Positions 1 to 9,011 of a DNA stretch of 38,640 nucleotides are shown here, piece after piece (position 1 is the first letter of the stretch; each line of letters starts with the position of its first letter). Origin of the DNA: Methylocystis suflitae (GTDB taxonomy: Bacteria > Pseudomonadota > Alphaproteobacteria > Rhizobiales > Beijerinckiaceae); assembly GCF_024448135.1 (NCBI RefSeq), contig NZ_JAMRYX010000127.1:1-38640 (forward strand), read 5' to 3'. Position numbers and translations under genes: made by a program. The notes beneath the pieces are model-generated. The model had not been told where the DNA came from and made no database searches. It worked only from the letters and a program-made list of their open reading frames with translations.

Positions 1-314
1 GATTTGGATTTCGTCGTCGTTGTTTTTGATGTCATTGTTCTCGCGGCTTTTGCGGAGGTTTTTGCGCTTGTCTTCCGGGTCGAAGCGGCGGCGGCCCGCG
101 CGGGCTTTCCCGCCGCGGCGGTGCGGCTGGCCGACTTCTTCGATGCCGATGTGGAACTCTTCGCTGCGGCGGTTTTCGTCGCGCCGCTCCTGGTGGCGCC
201 GCTCTTTGCGGCTCGCTTGGCGAGCGTCTTGGAGCGCGCGGGCGAGCCCTTGGCGCGCACTGCTGCGGTGGAGGCAGTCGCGGGCGACTTTTTCTGGGTT
301 TTGTTGGAGGGCAT
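1..314 (-). CDS. Probable CarD-family transcription regulator, N-terminal part only
   Basis: An open frame runs leftward off the window edge. It starts at the ATG 312-314, which has an AGGAG ribosome binding site 8 nt upstream. The visible 104 residues begin MPSNKTQKKSP and are almost entirely Ala, Lys, Ser, Thr and Arg, a basic disordered tail with several KTAAAKS-like stretches. CarD/CdnL regulators of Hyphomicrobiales bind RNA polymerase, often carry such a basic tail, and are commonly encoded just downstream of fdxA, as here. The structured CarD domain lies outside the window, so the name rests on context. A histone H1-like DNA-binding protein is the main alternative. Strand and frame are supported by the absence of stops, by the ribosome site and by an upstream promoter. 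Confidence 0.6.
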   Translation of the reverse strand, partial: MPSNKTQKKSPATASTAAVRAKGSPARSKTLAKRAAKSGATRSGATKTAAAKSSTSASKKSASRTAAAGKPARAAAASTRKTSAKTSAKAARTMTSKTTTTKSK

Positions 315-726
315 ACGCGGCTACTCCTATGCTGTCCCGCTGTGGAGACGGGACCATCGCTGCCTGACGAATCGCGCACGCCGCCGGCGAAAAAGCCGCG
401 GCCGCGCCGCGAAGGCGGCTAGTGGAAACCTTGCTAGCGCCGCATACTCAATAGCCGGCCAATGGGCCGGCCCTTGAGAAAGAGAGGCTTTCGAATTCGT
501 CGCGAGACGGTGACTGGCGCCGGATCGCCCTTCGACAAGGCGTGCATTTAGTGTGTGATTTATAACACGCCCAAGCGTGAAAATCAAAGGCATATGCGCG
601 CGAGCGGCGCCCGCGCTGAGGCTACGAGCTACGCTAACTTACTATGGCTTCTGACGTTTTAAATAAATTAAGGATGTGGAAACTCATCACGTGCAAATTA
701 GGCGCCAGACCGGCGCTGAACGCTGT
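315..726. other. Intergenic region between fdxA and the CarD-like gene
   Basis: This 412-nt stretch has no convincing gene on either strand. Its only clear content is the leftward promoter at 559-587 and the long leader that follows. The part at 590-690 is relatively AT-rich for this genome. I see no obvious terminator hairpin with a T-run after fdxA. Confidence 0.5.
559..587 (-). promoter_or_regulatory. Sigma-70-type promoter for the CarD-like gene
   Basis: On the minus strand a -35 box TTGATT (582-587) and a -10 box TATAAA (559-564) are separated by exactly 17 nt. Transcription would start near 552 and run into the basic-tail gene, giving a leader of roughly 240 nt. The gene therefore seems to have its own promoter and need not depend on fdxA transcription. 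Confidence 0.45.
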
Positions 727-1065
727 TCAGTCTCCCTCGCCGGCCTCCGGCGAAAAGAATTGCTCGAATTTGCCCGGCTTGCCGTCCCATTCCTTGGCGT
801 CAGAAGGCGGCTCTCGCTTGATGGTGATGTTGGGCCAGTTCTGCGCCATCTCGGCGTTAAGCTGCAGCCACTGTTCGAGATTCTCTTCGGTATCGGGCTT
901 GATGGCGTTGGCCGGGCACTCGGGTTCACAGACGCCGCAGTCGATGCACTCGTCCGGATGGATCACCAGCATGTTCTCGCCTTCGTAGAAACAGTCCACC
1001 GGACACACTTCTACGCAGTCCATATACTTGCACTTGATGCAGTTTTCCGTGACGACATAAGTCAT
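727..1065 (-). CDS. fdxA: Seven-iron ferredoxin FdxA
   Basis: The 112-aa protein has the cysteine pattern of Azotobacter FdI-type ferredoxins, which carry one [3Fe-4S] and one [4Fe-4S] cluster and transfer electrons in the cytoplasm. By alignment with that family, C9, C17 and C50 would hold the 3Fe cluster and C21, C40, C43 and C46 the 4Fe cluster. An acidic C-terminal extension of about 50 residues follows, as is usual in alphaproteobacteria. The ATG at 1063-1065 is chosen because GGAGAG lies 9 nt upstream and MTYVV is the normal family start; an in-frame extension to 1119 is unlikely. The divergent neighbour is the RMD1-family gene. Confidence 0.95.
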   Translation of the reverse strand: MTYVVTENCIKCKYMDCVEVCPVDCFYEGENMLVIHPDECIDCGVCEPECPANAIKPDTEENLEQWLQLNAEMAQNWPNITIKREPPSDAKEWDGKPGKFEQFFSPEAGEGD

Positions 1066-1186
1066 AAGGGTGATCTCTCCCGCGACCTTGCCGCTTGCTA
1101 GCTTTTTTGCCAGCGTCACGCAAGGCGAGCAGAACGAGGGCGCGCGTCAGGGATATAATTGCGCGTGCAACCCACAGGGTCAGCAA

Positions 1187-2011
1187 ATGGTCGAAACGAT
1201 AAATTCGCCCACGACGACCGCGATCAGCCGGCAGGCGCTAACGGCGCGCGCCCTGCTGCTTGGCGAGCGGATCGACACCGACGGGCTCGAACGAGCGGAT
1301 CTCGTTTCTACGGCGCCGCTCGCCTTCCACGCTGGGCAGAGCGGATTCGCCGTGCTCTACCGCTTCGGGGTCGCCGTTCTCTTCGGCCTTTCGCCGCTGG
1401 AGGAGGATGAGATCGTCCAAAAGATCGGCCTTCGGGTTGCGGGCGCGTCGCGGGGCGACGACGAGACTTTGATCATCGAAGCGACGCCGGACGGCGAGGA
1501 GAAGGCGCTGCCGGACGGTCGCCTGGCGGCAAAGGACCTTTCCGAAGCGCGGTTGCTGGTGATCGCCGACGTTTTGGCGAAAAGCGTCGCCCTGGCGCGC
1601 GACGAGCGCCGCGTCAACGCCGTCTTCGACACGATCGAGCCCTTCGCCGCCGAGCTTGCGGCGAGGGGAAGCCCGCCATGGAAGCGCAAATCCATGTTGG
1701 AGCTCATGGGCCAGACCCTGCTCGTGCGGCATCGCGTTTCAGGCCGCGTCGCCGTCGACGACAAGCCGGATGTGCTCTGGGATCGGCCGGACCTCGAACG
1801 ACTCTATGCGCGTCTTGAGGATGAGTATGAACTCACGCCGCGAGCGCGCACGCTCAACGCCAAGATCGACGTGATCGGCGAGACGGCGCGCGCGCTGACG
1901 GATCTCATCGACGCGGCGCGTTCCGTTCGGCTGGAGTGGACGATCATCATATTGATCGCCATGGAGATCATCCTCACTCTGTTCCAGATGTGGGTCGCGC
2001 GCATAAGCTGA
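1187..2011 (+). CDS. RMD1/YagE-family (DUF155) membrane-anchored protein
   Basis: The 274-aa protein resembles the RMD1/DUF155 family, whose eukaryotic members act in mitochondrial translation and whose bacterial role is unknown. The body is soluble and contains the segment around FAVLYRFGVAVLFGLSP (near residue 55) typical of the family. A single hydrophobic helix near the C-terminus (WTIIILIAMEIILTLFQMW) would anchor it in the membrane with a very short tail. The ATG at 1187 is preferred to upstream starts because the family homology begins after it. The last 38 bp overlap the 3' end of miaA on the other strand, so the two genes converge tail to tail. Confidence 0.82.
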   Translation: MVETINSPTTTAISRQALTARALLLGERIDTDGLERADLVSTAPLAFHAGQSGFAVLYRFGVAVLFGLSPLEEDEIVQKIGLRVAGASRGDDETLIIEATPDGEEKALPDGRLAAKDLSEARLLVIADVLAKSVALARDERRVNAVFDTIEPFAAELAARGSPPWKRKSMLELMGQTLLVRHRVSGRVAVDDKPDVLWDRPDLERLYARLEDEYELTPRARTLNAKIDVIGETARALTDLIDAARSVRLEWTIIILIAMEIILTLFQMWVARIS

Positions 2012-2915
2012 GCGCGTCTTCGACATCGCGCAGCGGCGTTTCGGCAGCAATCCATTTGAAGCTCGGGAGCTGGTGTCGCGCGAAGGTGAACTGACGCTTG
2101 GCGTAACGGCGCGTATCGAGCTGACTGCGCAAAATCGCTTCCGCAAGCGTCAGTCGTCCATCGATATAAGACATGAGGTGGGGCACGCCATGCGCGCGCA
2201 TCGCCGGCAGCGACGGATCGAGCCCGCGCGCCTTGAGCGCCGCGACCTCGTCGAGCGCGCCCGCCTGCGTCATCGCCTCGAAGCGCGCGTCGATGCGCGC
2301 GTAAAGCGTCTCGCGCTCAGGCGCAAGAAAAAAGGCCGCGCATTCGGACGCCTTCATGATCGGCGGGCTGCGCGGACCTTGAAATGAAACGAGCGGCTTG
2401 CCTGTCGCCTCCAGGACTTCCAAAGCCCGCAACAACCGCTGCGGATCGGTCTTGCGCAGCGCAGCCGCCGTTTCCGGGTCGCGCGCGGCGAGTTCGGCAT
2501 GAAGCTGCTGCGGGGTCTTGTCCTGCGCCCATGCGCGCATGGCGTCGCGCACCTTCCCGGGCACGGCTGGAATGTCCGAAAGCCCGTAAAGCGCGGCCTT
2601 GAAATACATTCCCGTGCCGCCGACGAGAATCGGCGTCAGTTCGCGCGCCGCGAGGTCGCCCAGAACGCGCCCGAGATCCTCGAGCCAGCGTCCGACGGAA
2701 TAGTTCGTCGCCGCATCGACGTGGCCAAAGAGAAGATGCGGCGCGGCGGCTTCCTCCTCGATCGTCGGGCGCGCGGTGACGGTCCGCAGGTCGCGATAGA
2801 CCTGCATCGAATCGGCGTTGACGACCGCGCCGCGCCGGCGGCGCGCGAGTTCGAGCGCGAGCGCGGACTTGCCCGAAGCGGTTGGACCTGCAATGAGAAT
2901 GGCGCGTGCGCGCAT
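1974..2915 (-). CDS. miaA: tRNA dimethylallyltransferase MiaA
   Basis: This 313-aa enzyme transfers a dimethylallyl group to N6 of A37 in tRNAs that read UNN codons, a modification that stabilises codon pairing. The P-loop GPTASGKS lies at residues 10-17, followed by the NADSMQVYRDL substrate motif and by GGTGMYFKAALYGLSDIP, both diagnostic of the family. Length is normal for alphaproteobacteria. It is transcribed divergently from serB, with 27 bp between the start codons, so the two promoters must overlap or lie inside the genes. Its 3' end overlaps the RMD1-family gene. Confidence 0.97.
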   Translation of the reverse strand: MRARAILIAGPTASGKSALALELARRRRGAVVNADSMQVYRDLRTVTARPTIEEEAAAPHLLFGHVDAATNYSVGRWLEDLGRVLGDLAARELTPILVGGTGMYFKAALYGLSDIPAVPGKVRDAMRAWAQDKTPQQLHAELAARDPETAAALRKTDPQRLLRALEVLEATGKPLVSFQGPRSPPIMKASECAAFFLAPERETLYARIDARFEAMTQAGALDEVAALKARGLDPSLPAMRAHGVPHLMSYIDGRLTLAEAILRSQLDTRRYAKRQFTFARHQLPSFKWIAAETPLRDVEDALSLCARPTSGTE

Positions 2916-2942
2916 GGCGCTATTGCCGCTGAAACGGTGGAG

Positions 2943-3845
2943 ATGTCAAAGCCCATCGGCTACGTCGCGACCTTCGTCGCCGGACGGGGCGCGGCGCTCA
3001 ACGAACGCGCAGTCTCTGGCGCGCTATACGACGCTGGACTGATCGACGCAGGGCGTGACTGGCTCGCGCCCGATCTTGCCGTTGACGCGTTCCTGCCGGG
3101 GGCGGGGCATGACCTTGCCGACTTGCGCGCACGGCTGCAGGTGGCGGTCGCGGACGATCCGATTGACGTCATCGTTCAGCCGACGATGGGCCGGCGCAAG
3201 AAACTGCTGGTCGCCGACATGGATTCGACCATGATCGGGCAGGAGTGCATCGACGAACTCGCTGACCTCGTCGGCTTGCGCGAGCATGTCGCGGCGATCA
3301 CCGAGCGCGCCATGCGCGGCGAGGTCGCGTTCGAGGGCGCCTTGCGGGAGCGGGTCGCGCTGCTTGCCGGCGTGACCCTCACGCAAATCGAGGCGCTGCT
3401 GACGCGCATCACTCTGACGCCCGGCGCGCGACAGCTTGTGCGCACCATGCGCGCGCATGGCGCCCATACGGCGCTCGTGTCGGGCGGCTTCACGCAATTC
3501 ACAGAGCCCGTCGCCGAGCGCATCGGCTTTCATGAATCGCGCGCCAATCGTTTCGAAATTGCTGACGGCGCGCTGACGGGCGCGGTCGTCGCGCCGATCC
3601 TGGGAAGCGAAGCCAAGCGCGCGGCGCTTGTCGAATTGCGCGAGGCGCGAGGGCTGCCCCGGGACGTGACGCTGGCGATCGGGGACGGCGCCAATGATCT
3701 TGGCATGCTGCGCGAGGCGGGTCTGGGCGTCGCCTTTCACGCCAAGCCGAAAGTGGCGCAGGCGGCGGATGCGCGCGTCGACCATGCCGATCTCACCGCT
3801 GCGCTCTACGCGCAGGGGTATAGGCGCGAGGAGTTTGTCGAGTAA
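2943..3845 (+). CDS. serB: Phosphoserine phosphatase SerB
   Basis: The 300-aa HAD-superfamily enzyme dephosphorylates phosphoserine in the last step of serine synthesis. In methylotrophs with a serine cycle it also links C1 assimilation to amino-acid supply. The catalytic DMDST motif is at residues 92-96, SGGFTQF provides the motif II serine, and GDGANDL (from residue 247) is motif III. About 80 residues precede the catalytic domain, matching the N-terminal regulatory extension of long SerB proteins. The ATG at 2943 is preceded by GGTGGAG. It is divergent from miaA, an arrangement often seen in Hyphomicrobiales. Confidence 0.96.
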   Translation: MSKPIGYVATFVAGRGAALNERAVSGALYDAGLIDAGRDWLAPDLAVDAFLPGAGHDLADLRARLQVAVADDPIDVIVQPTMGRRKKLLVADMDSTMIGQECIDELADLVGLREHVAAITERAMRGEVAFEGALRERVALLAGVTLTQIEALLTRITLTPGARQLVRTMRAHGAHTALVSGGFTQFTEPVAERIGFHESRANRFEIADGALTGAVVAPILGSEAKRAALVELREARGLPRDVTLAIGDGANDLGMLREAGLGVAFHAKPKVAQAADARVDHADLTAALYAQGYRREEFVE

Positions 3846-3913
3846 CGTGGAAGACAAGCCTTATTCGGCGCGGAAGCTCACAGCGTCTCATCGCCTACGG
3901 CGGGATTTCAATT

Positions 3914-4795
3914 TCATTCAAACTCGAACCGATGATCCTTCCACCATTTCGTCAAATGATCGAGAGCGAGCGGTTTGATTTTTTGATTGGTGGCCGTCGT
4001 AAAAAAACGCCCTGCATACTCGACAGCTGCTAAGCTCGAGTCTGATTGCATAACCTCGACCAAGAAATCCAACTTCTCAATTTTCTTAATGTCCTCCCTG
4101 TTCCAGATGTACTCGATTAAGGCTGGTCGAATTTCCGGAACGGCGGTCTTGTACTGATCAGTCAGCTCGTTCATCCACAGCTGTGCATGAGCGAAGCCTG
4201 GCCTCCACGGATTGCCGAGATTGGTGCTGAAGAAGGGCTTATTGTGAGCCTCGAATATCGTAATCCACGCCTGATGTGCGTGCTCTGCGAATGGGCTTCC
4301 AGTATCTCTTGCTATGGCGTCCAATTTATCAAACGCATGTCTATCGTCGTTTTGAGCGGCGACGACGATTCTCATAAAATCAGACTCTTCCTTCGTCTTT
4401 GCCAAAGCTTCCCTGGCCTCATGAAGAGCTAAGTCAACATCTCTGAGTTTCTGTTCGCCCAGACGAATTTGTTCCGCAAACGTTCGCGATAGTTCGGTCG
4501 CTTTCGCTGCTTGAGAGGCGATAGCATCGACCGTAGCGCTCTGATTTTCGATGCGCTCCTTTATCTTTGCAATGGTATTTGCGTCGGCAGTCGCTTGTTC
4601 TGTAGCGGCCTTAATCGTTCCGACGCCCTTGATAGTCAGCTCAGTGAGGCGACTCTCCAAAATAAGTGCTAGTCCTGCGAAAACTCCAATTAGTGCCAAC
4701 GCAACGATGGCGGCCTTATGAGTGCCTCGTGCTGTAACCCACCAAAAAGCACAGCCTAGACAGAGGAATATAATTTGGATTCCAATAAGCGGCAT
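3914..4795 (-). CDS. Membrane protein with coiled coil, function unknown
   Basis: The 293-aa product starts at ATG 4793-4795 (an upstream in-frame TTG at 4834 is possible but has no ribosome site). Two hydrophobic helices occupy about residues 1-45, separated by a short polar loop. A heptad-rich segment follows, with many Ala, Thr, Glu and Gln residues (about 55-150), then a mostly helical soluble C-terminus rich in Trp, His and Phe. This suggests a membrane-tethered rod with a cytoplasmic or periplasmic head. No family is recognised. The gene is visibly less GC-rich than its neighbours and lies between serB and the Do protease, so it may be a recent insertion. Confidence 0.78.
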   Translation of the reverse strand: MPLIGIQIIFLCLGCAFWWVTARGTHKAAIVALALIGVFAGLALILESRLTELTIKGVGTIKAATEQATADANTIAKIKERIENQSATVDAIASQAAKATELSRTFAEQIRLGEQKLRDVDLALHEAREALAKTKEESDFMRIVVAAQNDDRHAFDKLDAIARDTGSPFAEHAHQAWITIFEAHNKPFFSTNLGNPWRPGFAHAQLWMNELTDQYKTAVPEIRPALIEYIWNREDIKKIEKLDFLVEVMQSDSSLAAVEYAGRFFTTATNQKIKPLALDHLTKWWKDHRFEFE

Positions 4796-4893
4796 ACGAG
4801 TGTCTCGCACTCTGGCGACGAGTTCGCACAACAAAAACTACGCTAAAGACCAAGGAGAGGAGAGCAAATCTTCGCCCTCCTCTCAACGCAACT

Positions 4894-6381
4894 TCACTCC
4901 ACCGGCAATGCGACGAAATGCGCGTCGCCCTGGCCGTTCGCGACGATCAGCAGCGCAGTCTTCTTGCCCGCGCCTTTCAGGGTTTTGATTTTCTTCAGCA
5001 CATCCGCCGGGTCGCTCACCGCTTCCTGATTGACCTCAAGCAGCACCTCGCCCGGCTGCAGGCGTTTCTCGGCCGCCTCCGACCTGGGATCGACGGCGGT
5101 GATGACAACGCCGCCCTTAACGGTGTCCTTGATCTGATAGCGCGTCCGCAACGCATCCGACAGACGCGACAGTTCCAGCCCCAGCACGCTCTGCGAGGAG
5201 CCGTCGCCGCCGCCTTCGGACTTTTCCTTGTCGTCGCCGTCCTTCGACGCGACCTTCTCCCCATCCTCAAGTCGGCCGAGCTTGACGATTTTTGTCTGCT
5301 CCTTGCCGCTGCGCACGACGACGAGTTCGACATCCTTGCCGACCGGGGTCGCCGCGACGAGCTTGGGCAAATCGCGCGACTCCTTGATCGGCTTGCCGTC
5401 GAATTTGACGATGACGTCGCCGACCTTCAGCCCCGCCGGCTTGGACGGGCCCTTGTCGTCGACGCCGGCCACGAGCGCGCCGCGAGTCGCGCCGAGGCTG
5501 AGCGTTTCAGCGATGGCGTCGTCGATATTCTGAATCCTAACCCCGAGCCAGCCGCGGCGGGTCTCGCCGAATGCTTGCAACTGCACGATGACGGGCTCCA
5601 CCGTATTCGCCGGCGTCGCGAATCCGATGCCGACCGAGCCGCCCGAGGGCGACAGGATCGCCGTGTTGATGCCGATGACTTCGCCGTCCATGTTGAACAG
5701 CGGTCCGCCGGAGTTCCCCTTGTTGATGGAAGCGTCGGTCTGAATGTAGTTGTCGTACGGCCCGCTATCGATGTTGCGGTTGCGCGCCGAAACGATGCCG
5801 GCCGTCACCGAGCCGCCGAGTCCGAACGGGTTGCCGACGGCGAGCACCCAATCGCCCACCTTCGCCTTGTCGCTGTCGCCGAATTTGACCGCTTTCAGCG
5901 GCTTTTCCGGCTTCACCTTCAGAACCGCGACGTCCACTTTCTGGTCCTTGCCCAAGACTTCCGCCTTAAGCTTCTGGCCGTCGTTGAGGATCACCGTCAC
6001 CTCATTGGCGTCGGCGATGACGTGATTGTTGGTGATCACGATGCCCGAGGGATCGATCACGAAACCCGAGCCGAGCGAACTCGACCTGCGCTGCCGCGGC
6101 AGTTCCGGCATTCCCTGGCCACGCCGGCGGAAGAACTCCTCAAAGAGATCGTCGAAGGGCGCGCCCGGTCCGGCTCCCGGCGGGAGATTGGGGCCGTCGT
6201 TACGAGAACTGCGTTTCGCATCCACCGTGGTGGCGGAAATATTGACCACGGCGTCCGAGACCTGGGCGGAGAGTTCCGATAGCGAATCGGGACCTTTCGC
6301 CTGCGCTGGAGCGACGAGAAGGTAGAGTACAGGCGCGGTCGCGAGGATTGCTCTCGCGGCGCGACGAAGTGCGGACGTCAT
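4894..6381 (-). CDS. Do-family periplasmic serine endoprotease (DegP/MucD type)
   Basis: The 495-aa precursor has a signal peptide with predicted cleavage after AQA (about residue 28). The trypsin-like domain carries the catalytic triad H120 (NNHVIA), D150 (KVDVAVLK) and S224 (GNSGGPL). Two PDZ domains follow, at about residues 270-370 and 400-490, joined by a Lys/Asp/Glu/Gly/Ser-rich linker. This matches HtrA proteases that degrade or refold misfolded envelope proteins. It lies 63 bp downstream of hflC on the same strand, the usual hflK-hflC-Do order, so the three probably form one envelope quality-control operon. The extended region between the signal peptide and the protease core (residues 55-100) is Arg/Pro/Gly rich and variable. 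Confidence 0.95.
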   Translation of the reverse strand: MTSALRRAARAILATAPVLYLLVAPAQAKGPDSLSELSAQVSDAVVNISATTVDAKRSSRNDGPNLPPGAGPGAPFDDLFEEFFRRRGQGMPELPRQRRSSSLGSGFVIDPSGIVITNNHVIADANEVTVILNDGQKLKAEVLGKDQKVDVAVLKVKPEKPLKAVKFGDSDKAKVGDWVLAVGNPFGLGGSVTAGIVSARNRNIDSGPYDNYIQTDASINKGNSGGPLFNMDGEVIGINTAILSPSGGSVGIGFATPANTVEPVIVQLQAFGETRRGWLGVRIQNIDDAIAETLSLGATRGALVAGVDDKGPSKPAGLKVGDVIVKFDGKPIKESRDLPKLVAATPVGKDVELVVVRSGKEQTKIVKLGRLEDGEKVASKDGDDKEKSEGGGDGSSQSVLGLELSRLSDALRTRYQIKDTVKGGVVITAVDPRSEAAEKRLQPGEVLLEVNQEAVSDPADVLKKIKTLKGAGKKTALLIVANGQGDAHFVALPVE

Positions 6382-6444
6382 ACGTTATGTCTCCTGTCGA
6401 GGGACAAGTATGCCCGGGCGCGGCTTAACGCACGCGCTTGCGGG

Positions 6445-7371
6445 TCATTTTTTTGGGCTTCGCTCCGGTTCCGATTGGTCCGCGCTCGGCGCGGCGCTCG
6501 CCTCCGGAGCTGAGAAAAAACGGAAGAATTCCGAACGCGGACTGATCAAGAAACGGGTCTCTCCCGGCTTGAAAGCGCTCTCATAGGCTTGCATCGACCG
6601 ATAGAAAGCGAAGAAGTCGGGATCCCGGCCAAAAGCGACGGCGAAGATGCGGTTGCGCTCGGCGTCGCCTTCGCCCTTCATCTGGTCGGCCTTCTGTTGC
6701 GCTTCGGCTTTCAGCACAACGACGTCGCGATCCGCCTTGGCGGTAATCTTTTGCGCCTGCTCCGAACCTTGGGCGCGGTATTCGGCGGCCTCGCGCTGGC
6801 GCTCGGTCTGCATGCGCCCGAAAACCTTTTCGGAGATCTGCTGCGGGAGATCGACGCGGCGAATGCGCGCGTCGACGACCTGCACGCCGAACTTTCGCGC
6901 CTCGCGGTCCGCCTGATCCTTGATCTTCACCATCAGCCCGGCGCGCTCGTCGCGCACGATCTGCTGCTGGTTGGCTTCGCTCAGCACGCGTCGGACGGCG
7001 GAGTTCAACACCGAACCAAGCTGATTGTTCGCGCCCATGACGCTGTTGACGGTCTGATAGAATCGCAACGCGTCGACGATGCGATAGCGGATGAAGCTGT
7101 CGACCTCGAGTCGCTGATTGTCGGCGGCGAGCACTTCCAGATTCGGACTCTCAACATCGAGAATGCGGTTGTCGAATGTGACGACATTTTCGACAAGCGG
7201 AAACTTGAAGTGGAGGCCGGGCTCGGTGATCAGTCCCCGGCCGGACACGGGTTCGCCAAACCGCAGCACCACCGCCTGTTCGGTTTGCGATACGGTGAAG
7301 AGGGCGCCGCCGACAGCGACGACGCCGATAATCAGCGCCACGGCGAGCGCGAAGAGAAGACCGGACTTCAT
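6445..7371 (-). CDS. hflC: HflC, SPFH-domain partner of HflK
   Basis: The 308-aa protein has an N-terminal transmembrane helix (about residues 5-27), then an SPFH/band-7 domain beginning SQTEQAVVLRFGEPV, and a long helical region ending in a Ser/Ala/Pro-rich tail. HflC and HflK form a large periplasm-facing cage around the FtsH protease and control its access to membrane substrates. The QTERQREAAEYRAQGSEQAQ stretch is typical of the family. Its ATG overlaps the hflK stop codon by 4 bp (ATGA at 7368-7371), so translation is coupled. Confidence 0.96.
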   Translation of the reverse strand: MKSGLLFALAVALIIGVVAVGGALFTVSQTEQAVVLRFGEPVSGRGLITEPGLHFKFPLVENVVTFDNRILDVESPNLEVLAADNQRLEVDSFIRYRIVDALRFYQTVNSVMGANNQLGSVLNSAVRRVLSEANQQQIVRDERAGLMVKIKDQADREARKFGVQVVDARIRRVDLPQQISEKVFGRMQTERQREAAEYRAQGSEQAQKITAKADRDVVVLKAEAQQKADQMKGEGDAERNRIFAVAFGRDPDFFAFYRSMQAYESAFKPGETRFLISPRSEFFRFFSAPEASAAPSADQSEPERSPKK

Positions 7372-8510
7372 TTTCGGCCTCCTTGGAAGGGCGTAAAGGC
7401 GGGCAGGGGCACGAAGGGCGTCACGCCGCCGCCGGCTTTCGATGGATCGTCGAGAATGACTTTCTCCGAGCCGCCCAGCACGCGCTCCATGGTTTCGATA
7501 TAGAGGCGCTGTCGCGTAATCGTGGGCGCGTTTTTATATTGAGCGTAAATCTGCTCAAAACGCGACGCTTGGCCGCGCGCCTCTGCGACGATCTGTTCGC
7601 GGTAGGCCTCGGCCTCCTGCAGAATGCGGGCGGCGCCGCCGCGCGCTTCTGGAACAACTCGATTGGCGTAAGCTTCGGCCTCGTTGCCGAGACGCTGCAG
7701 ATCCTGCTGGGCGGCGGTCACGTCGCGAAAAGCCGCGATGACTTGCTGCGGCGGATCGACCGACAACAAGAGCACCTGCAGCACCAGCACCCCGGCGTGA
7801 TAGTCGTCGAGCACCTTCTGCATCAACGCCTGACTCGCGGGCTCGATCAGCTTGCGATCGGCGGTCAGAATCTTTTGAATTTGCGTCTGGCCGACGATCT
7901 CGCGCATGGCGCTTTCGGCCACGGCCTTCACGGTCCCCGCCTGATTGGCGACGTTGAAGGCGTAATCTTCCGGCTTCGCCGGATCAATTTGCCAGATGAC
8001 CCGAAACTTGACGTCGGCGATGTTCTCGTCGCCGGTCAGCATCAGGCTTTCTTCAGGCGCTTCCGGTCCTCGAGGCGCGGAGACCGACCCCCGGCGACGC
8101 CCATCCGCGACGACATTCGGCTCTTCGCGGAAACCGACGTCGGTGATGTTACGGTCGGTAACCGCAAGCTTGACAACGGAGCCGATCGGACCCGGAAGAT
8201 TGTAGTTCAGGCCCGCCTGAGTCTTTCCCATATATTTGCCGAAGATCAGATTGAGGCCGATCTCGTTGGGGCCGACGGTGTAAAGCCCGGAAAGCAGCCA
8301 TGCGAGCACGGCGACCAGCACGAGTATCGCAAGCCCGCGTCCGCCAAATCCGCTCGGCAGAATCTGTTTCAGGCCTTCCTGGCTACGGCGCAGCATCTCC
8401 TCGAGGTCCGGCGGCTGCCCGCCGCCGGAGCCCTGTCCCCAGGGACCTCCGGGCTGACCCCACGGACTGTTATTTTGATTGCGCGGCCCGCCTTGATCGC
8501 TCCAGGGCAT
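7368..8510 (-). CDS. hflK: HflK, SPFH-domain modulator of FtsH
   Basis: The 380-aa protein starts MPWSDQGG at 8510, the common HflK start in this order; another ATG 12 bp upstream (8522) gives MRDDMPW and cannot be excluded. The first 50 residues are rich in Gly, Pro, Gln and Asn. A transmembrane helix follows at about 59-78, then the SPFH domain (YTVGPNEIGLNLIFGKY) and helical coiled-coil region, ending in a Pro-rich tail. It forms the FtsH-regulating complex with HflC. It is first in the hflK-hflC-Do operon. The intergenic stretch 8511-8627 must hold divergent promoters for this operon and the DUF202 gene. Confidence 0.95.
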   Translation of the reverse strand: MPWSDQGGPRNQNNSPWGQPGGPWGQGSGGGQPPDLEEMLRRSQEGLKQILPSGFGGRGLAILVLVAVLAWLLSGLYTVGPNEIGLNLIFGKYMGKTQAGLNYNLPGPIGSVVKLAVTDRNITDVGFREEPNVVADGRRRGSVSAPRGPEAPEESLMLTGDENIADVKFRVIWQIDPAKPEDYAFNVANQAGTVKAVAESAMREIVGQTQIQKILTADRKLIEPASQALMQKVLDDYHAGVLVLQVLLLSVDPPQQVIAAFRDVTAAQQDLQRLGNEAEAYANRVVPEARGGAARILQEAEAYREQIVAEARGQASRFEQIYAQYKNAPTITRQRLYIETMERVLGGSEKVILDDPSKAGGGVTPFVPLPAFTPFQGGRK

Positions 8511-8627
8511 GTCGTCTCGCATTAAGAGGAATGGGCGGCGGCTCCCGCCGCGTTGGGCAATGTTATAGGCATTCGCCGCCGCTGCGGCAATGACGCGCCG
8601 GGTAGCGCTCGTGCGAAGGAGAGCGGA

Positions 8628-9011
8628 ATGATTCGCGATTACACCAATATCGCGGCCAATGAGCGGACCTTCCTCGCCTGGGTTCGAACGGGCATTGCGG
8701 TCATCGCTCTCGGCTTTGTCATTGAGCGATTCAATCTTTTCCTGTTGACCATCGCCGGCGCTGTGACCGTCGACGCCGAACGACTGCATATCCATCGTTT
8801 GGAACATTCGGCGGGCCGTTACGGCGGCGAGGCGCTCATCGGCGCAGGCGTTATGCTGATCGTGATTTCGACGATCCGTTTTATTCATACCGCACGGTTG
8901 CTCGCGCGCGACGAGCCCTATACGGCGCGCGCGACGAGCGTCAGCCTGTATCTCCTCGCCGCGCTGCTGCTCACCATCGCCGCGTTTAGCGCCTATCTCG
9001 CGATCGCGTGA
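8628..9011 (+). CDS. DUF202 (YidH-type) inner-membrane protein
   Basis: The 127-aa protein opens with the DUF202 signature MIRDYTNIAANERTFLAWVRTGIAVIALGF. It has three hydrophobic helices, at about residues 22-45, 65-85 and 105-125. The family is widespread and its biochemical role is unknown. GGAGAG just upstream selects ATG 8628-8630. This is the last chromosomal gene before the prophage, whose left attachment site begins 104 bp after its stop codon. Confidence 0.9.
   Translation: MIRDYTNIAANERTFLAWVRTGIAVIALGFVIERFNLFLLTIAGAVTVDAERLHIHRLEHSAGRYGGEALIGAGVMLIVISTIRFIHTARLLARDEPYTARATSVSLYLLAALLLTIAAFSAYLAIA

Noticed and set aside
4-477. Rightward frame for a 157-aa Val/Ala/Phe-rich peptide
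   Set aside because: It is the reverse reading of the basic-tail CarD-like gene, which has a ribosome site, a promoter and correct fdxA context on the other strand.
4918-6282. Rightward 454-aa frame opposite the Do protease
   Set aside because: It is the antisense shadow of a fully conserved protease gene in GC-rich DNA; composition is Arg/Leu/Asp-rich without any domain.
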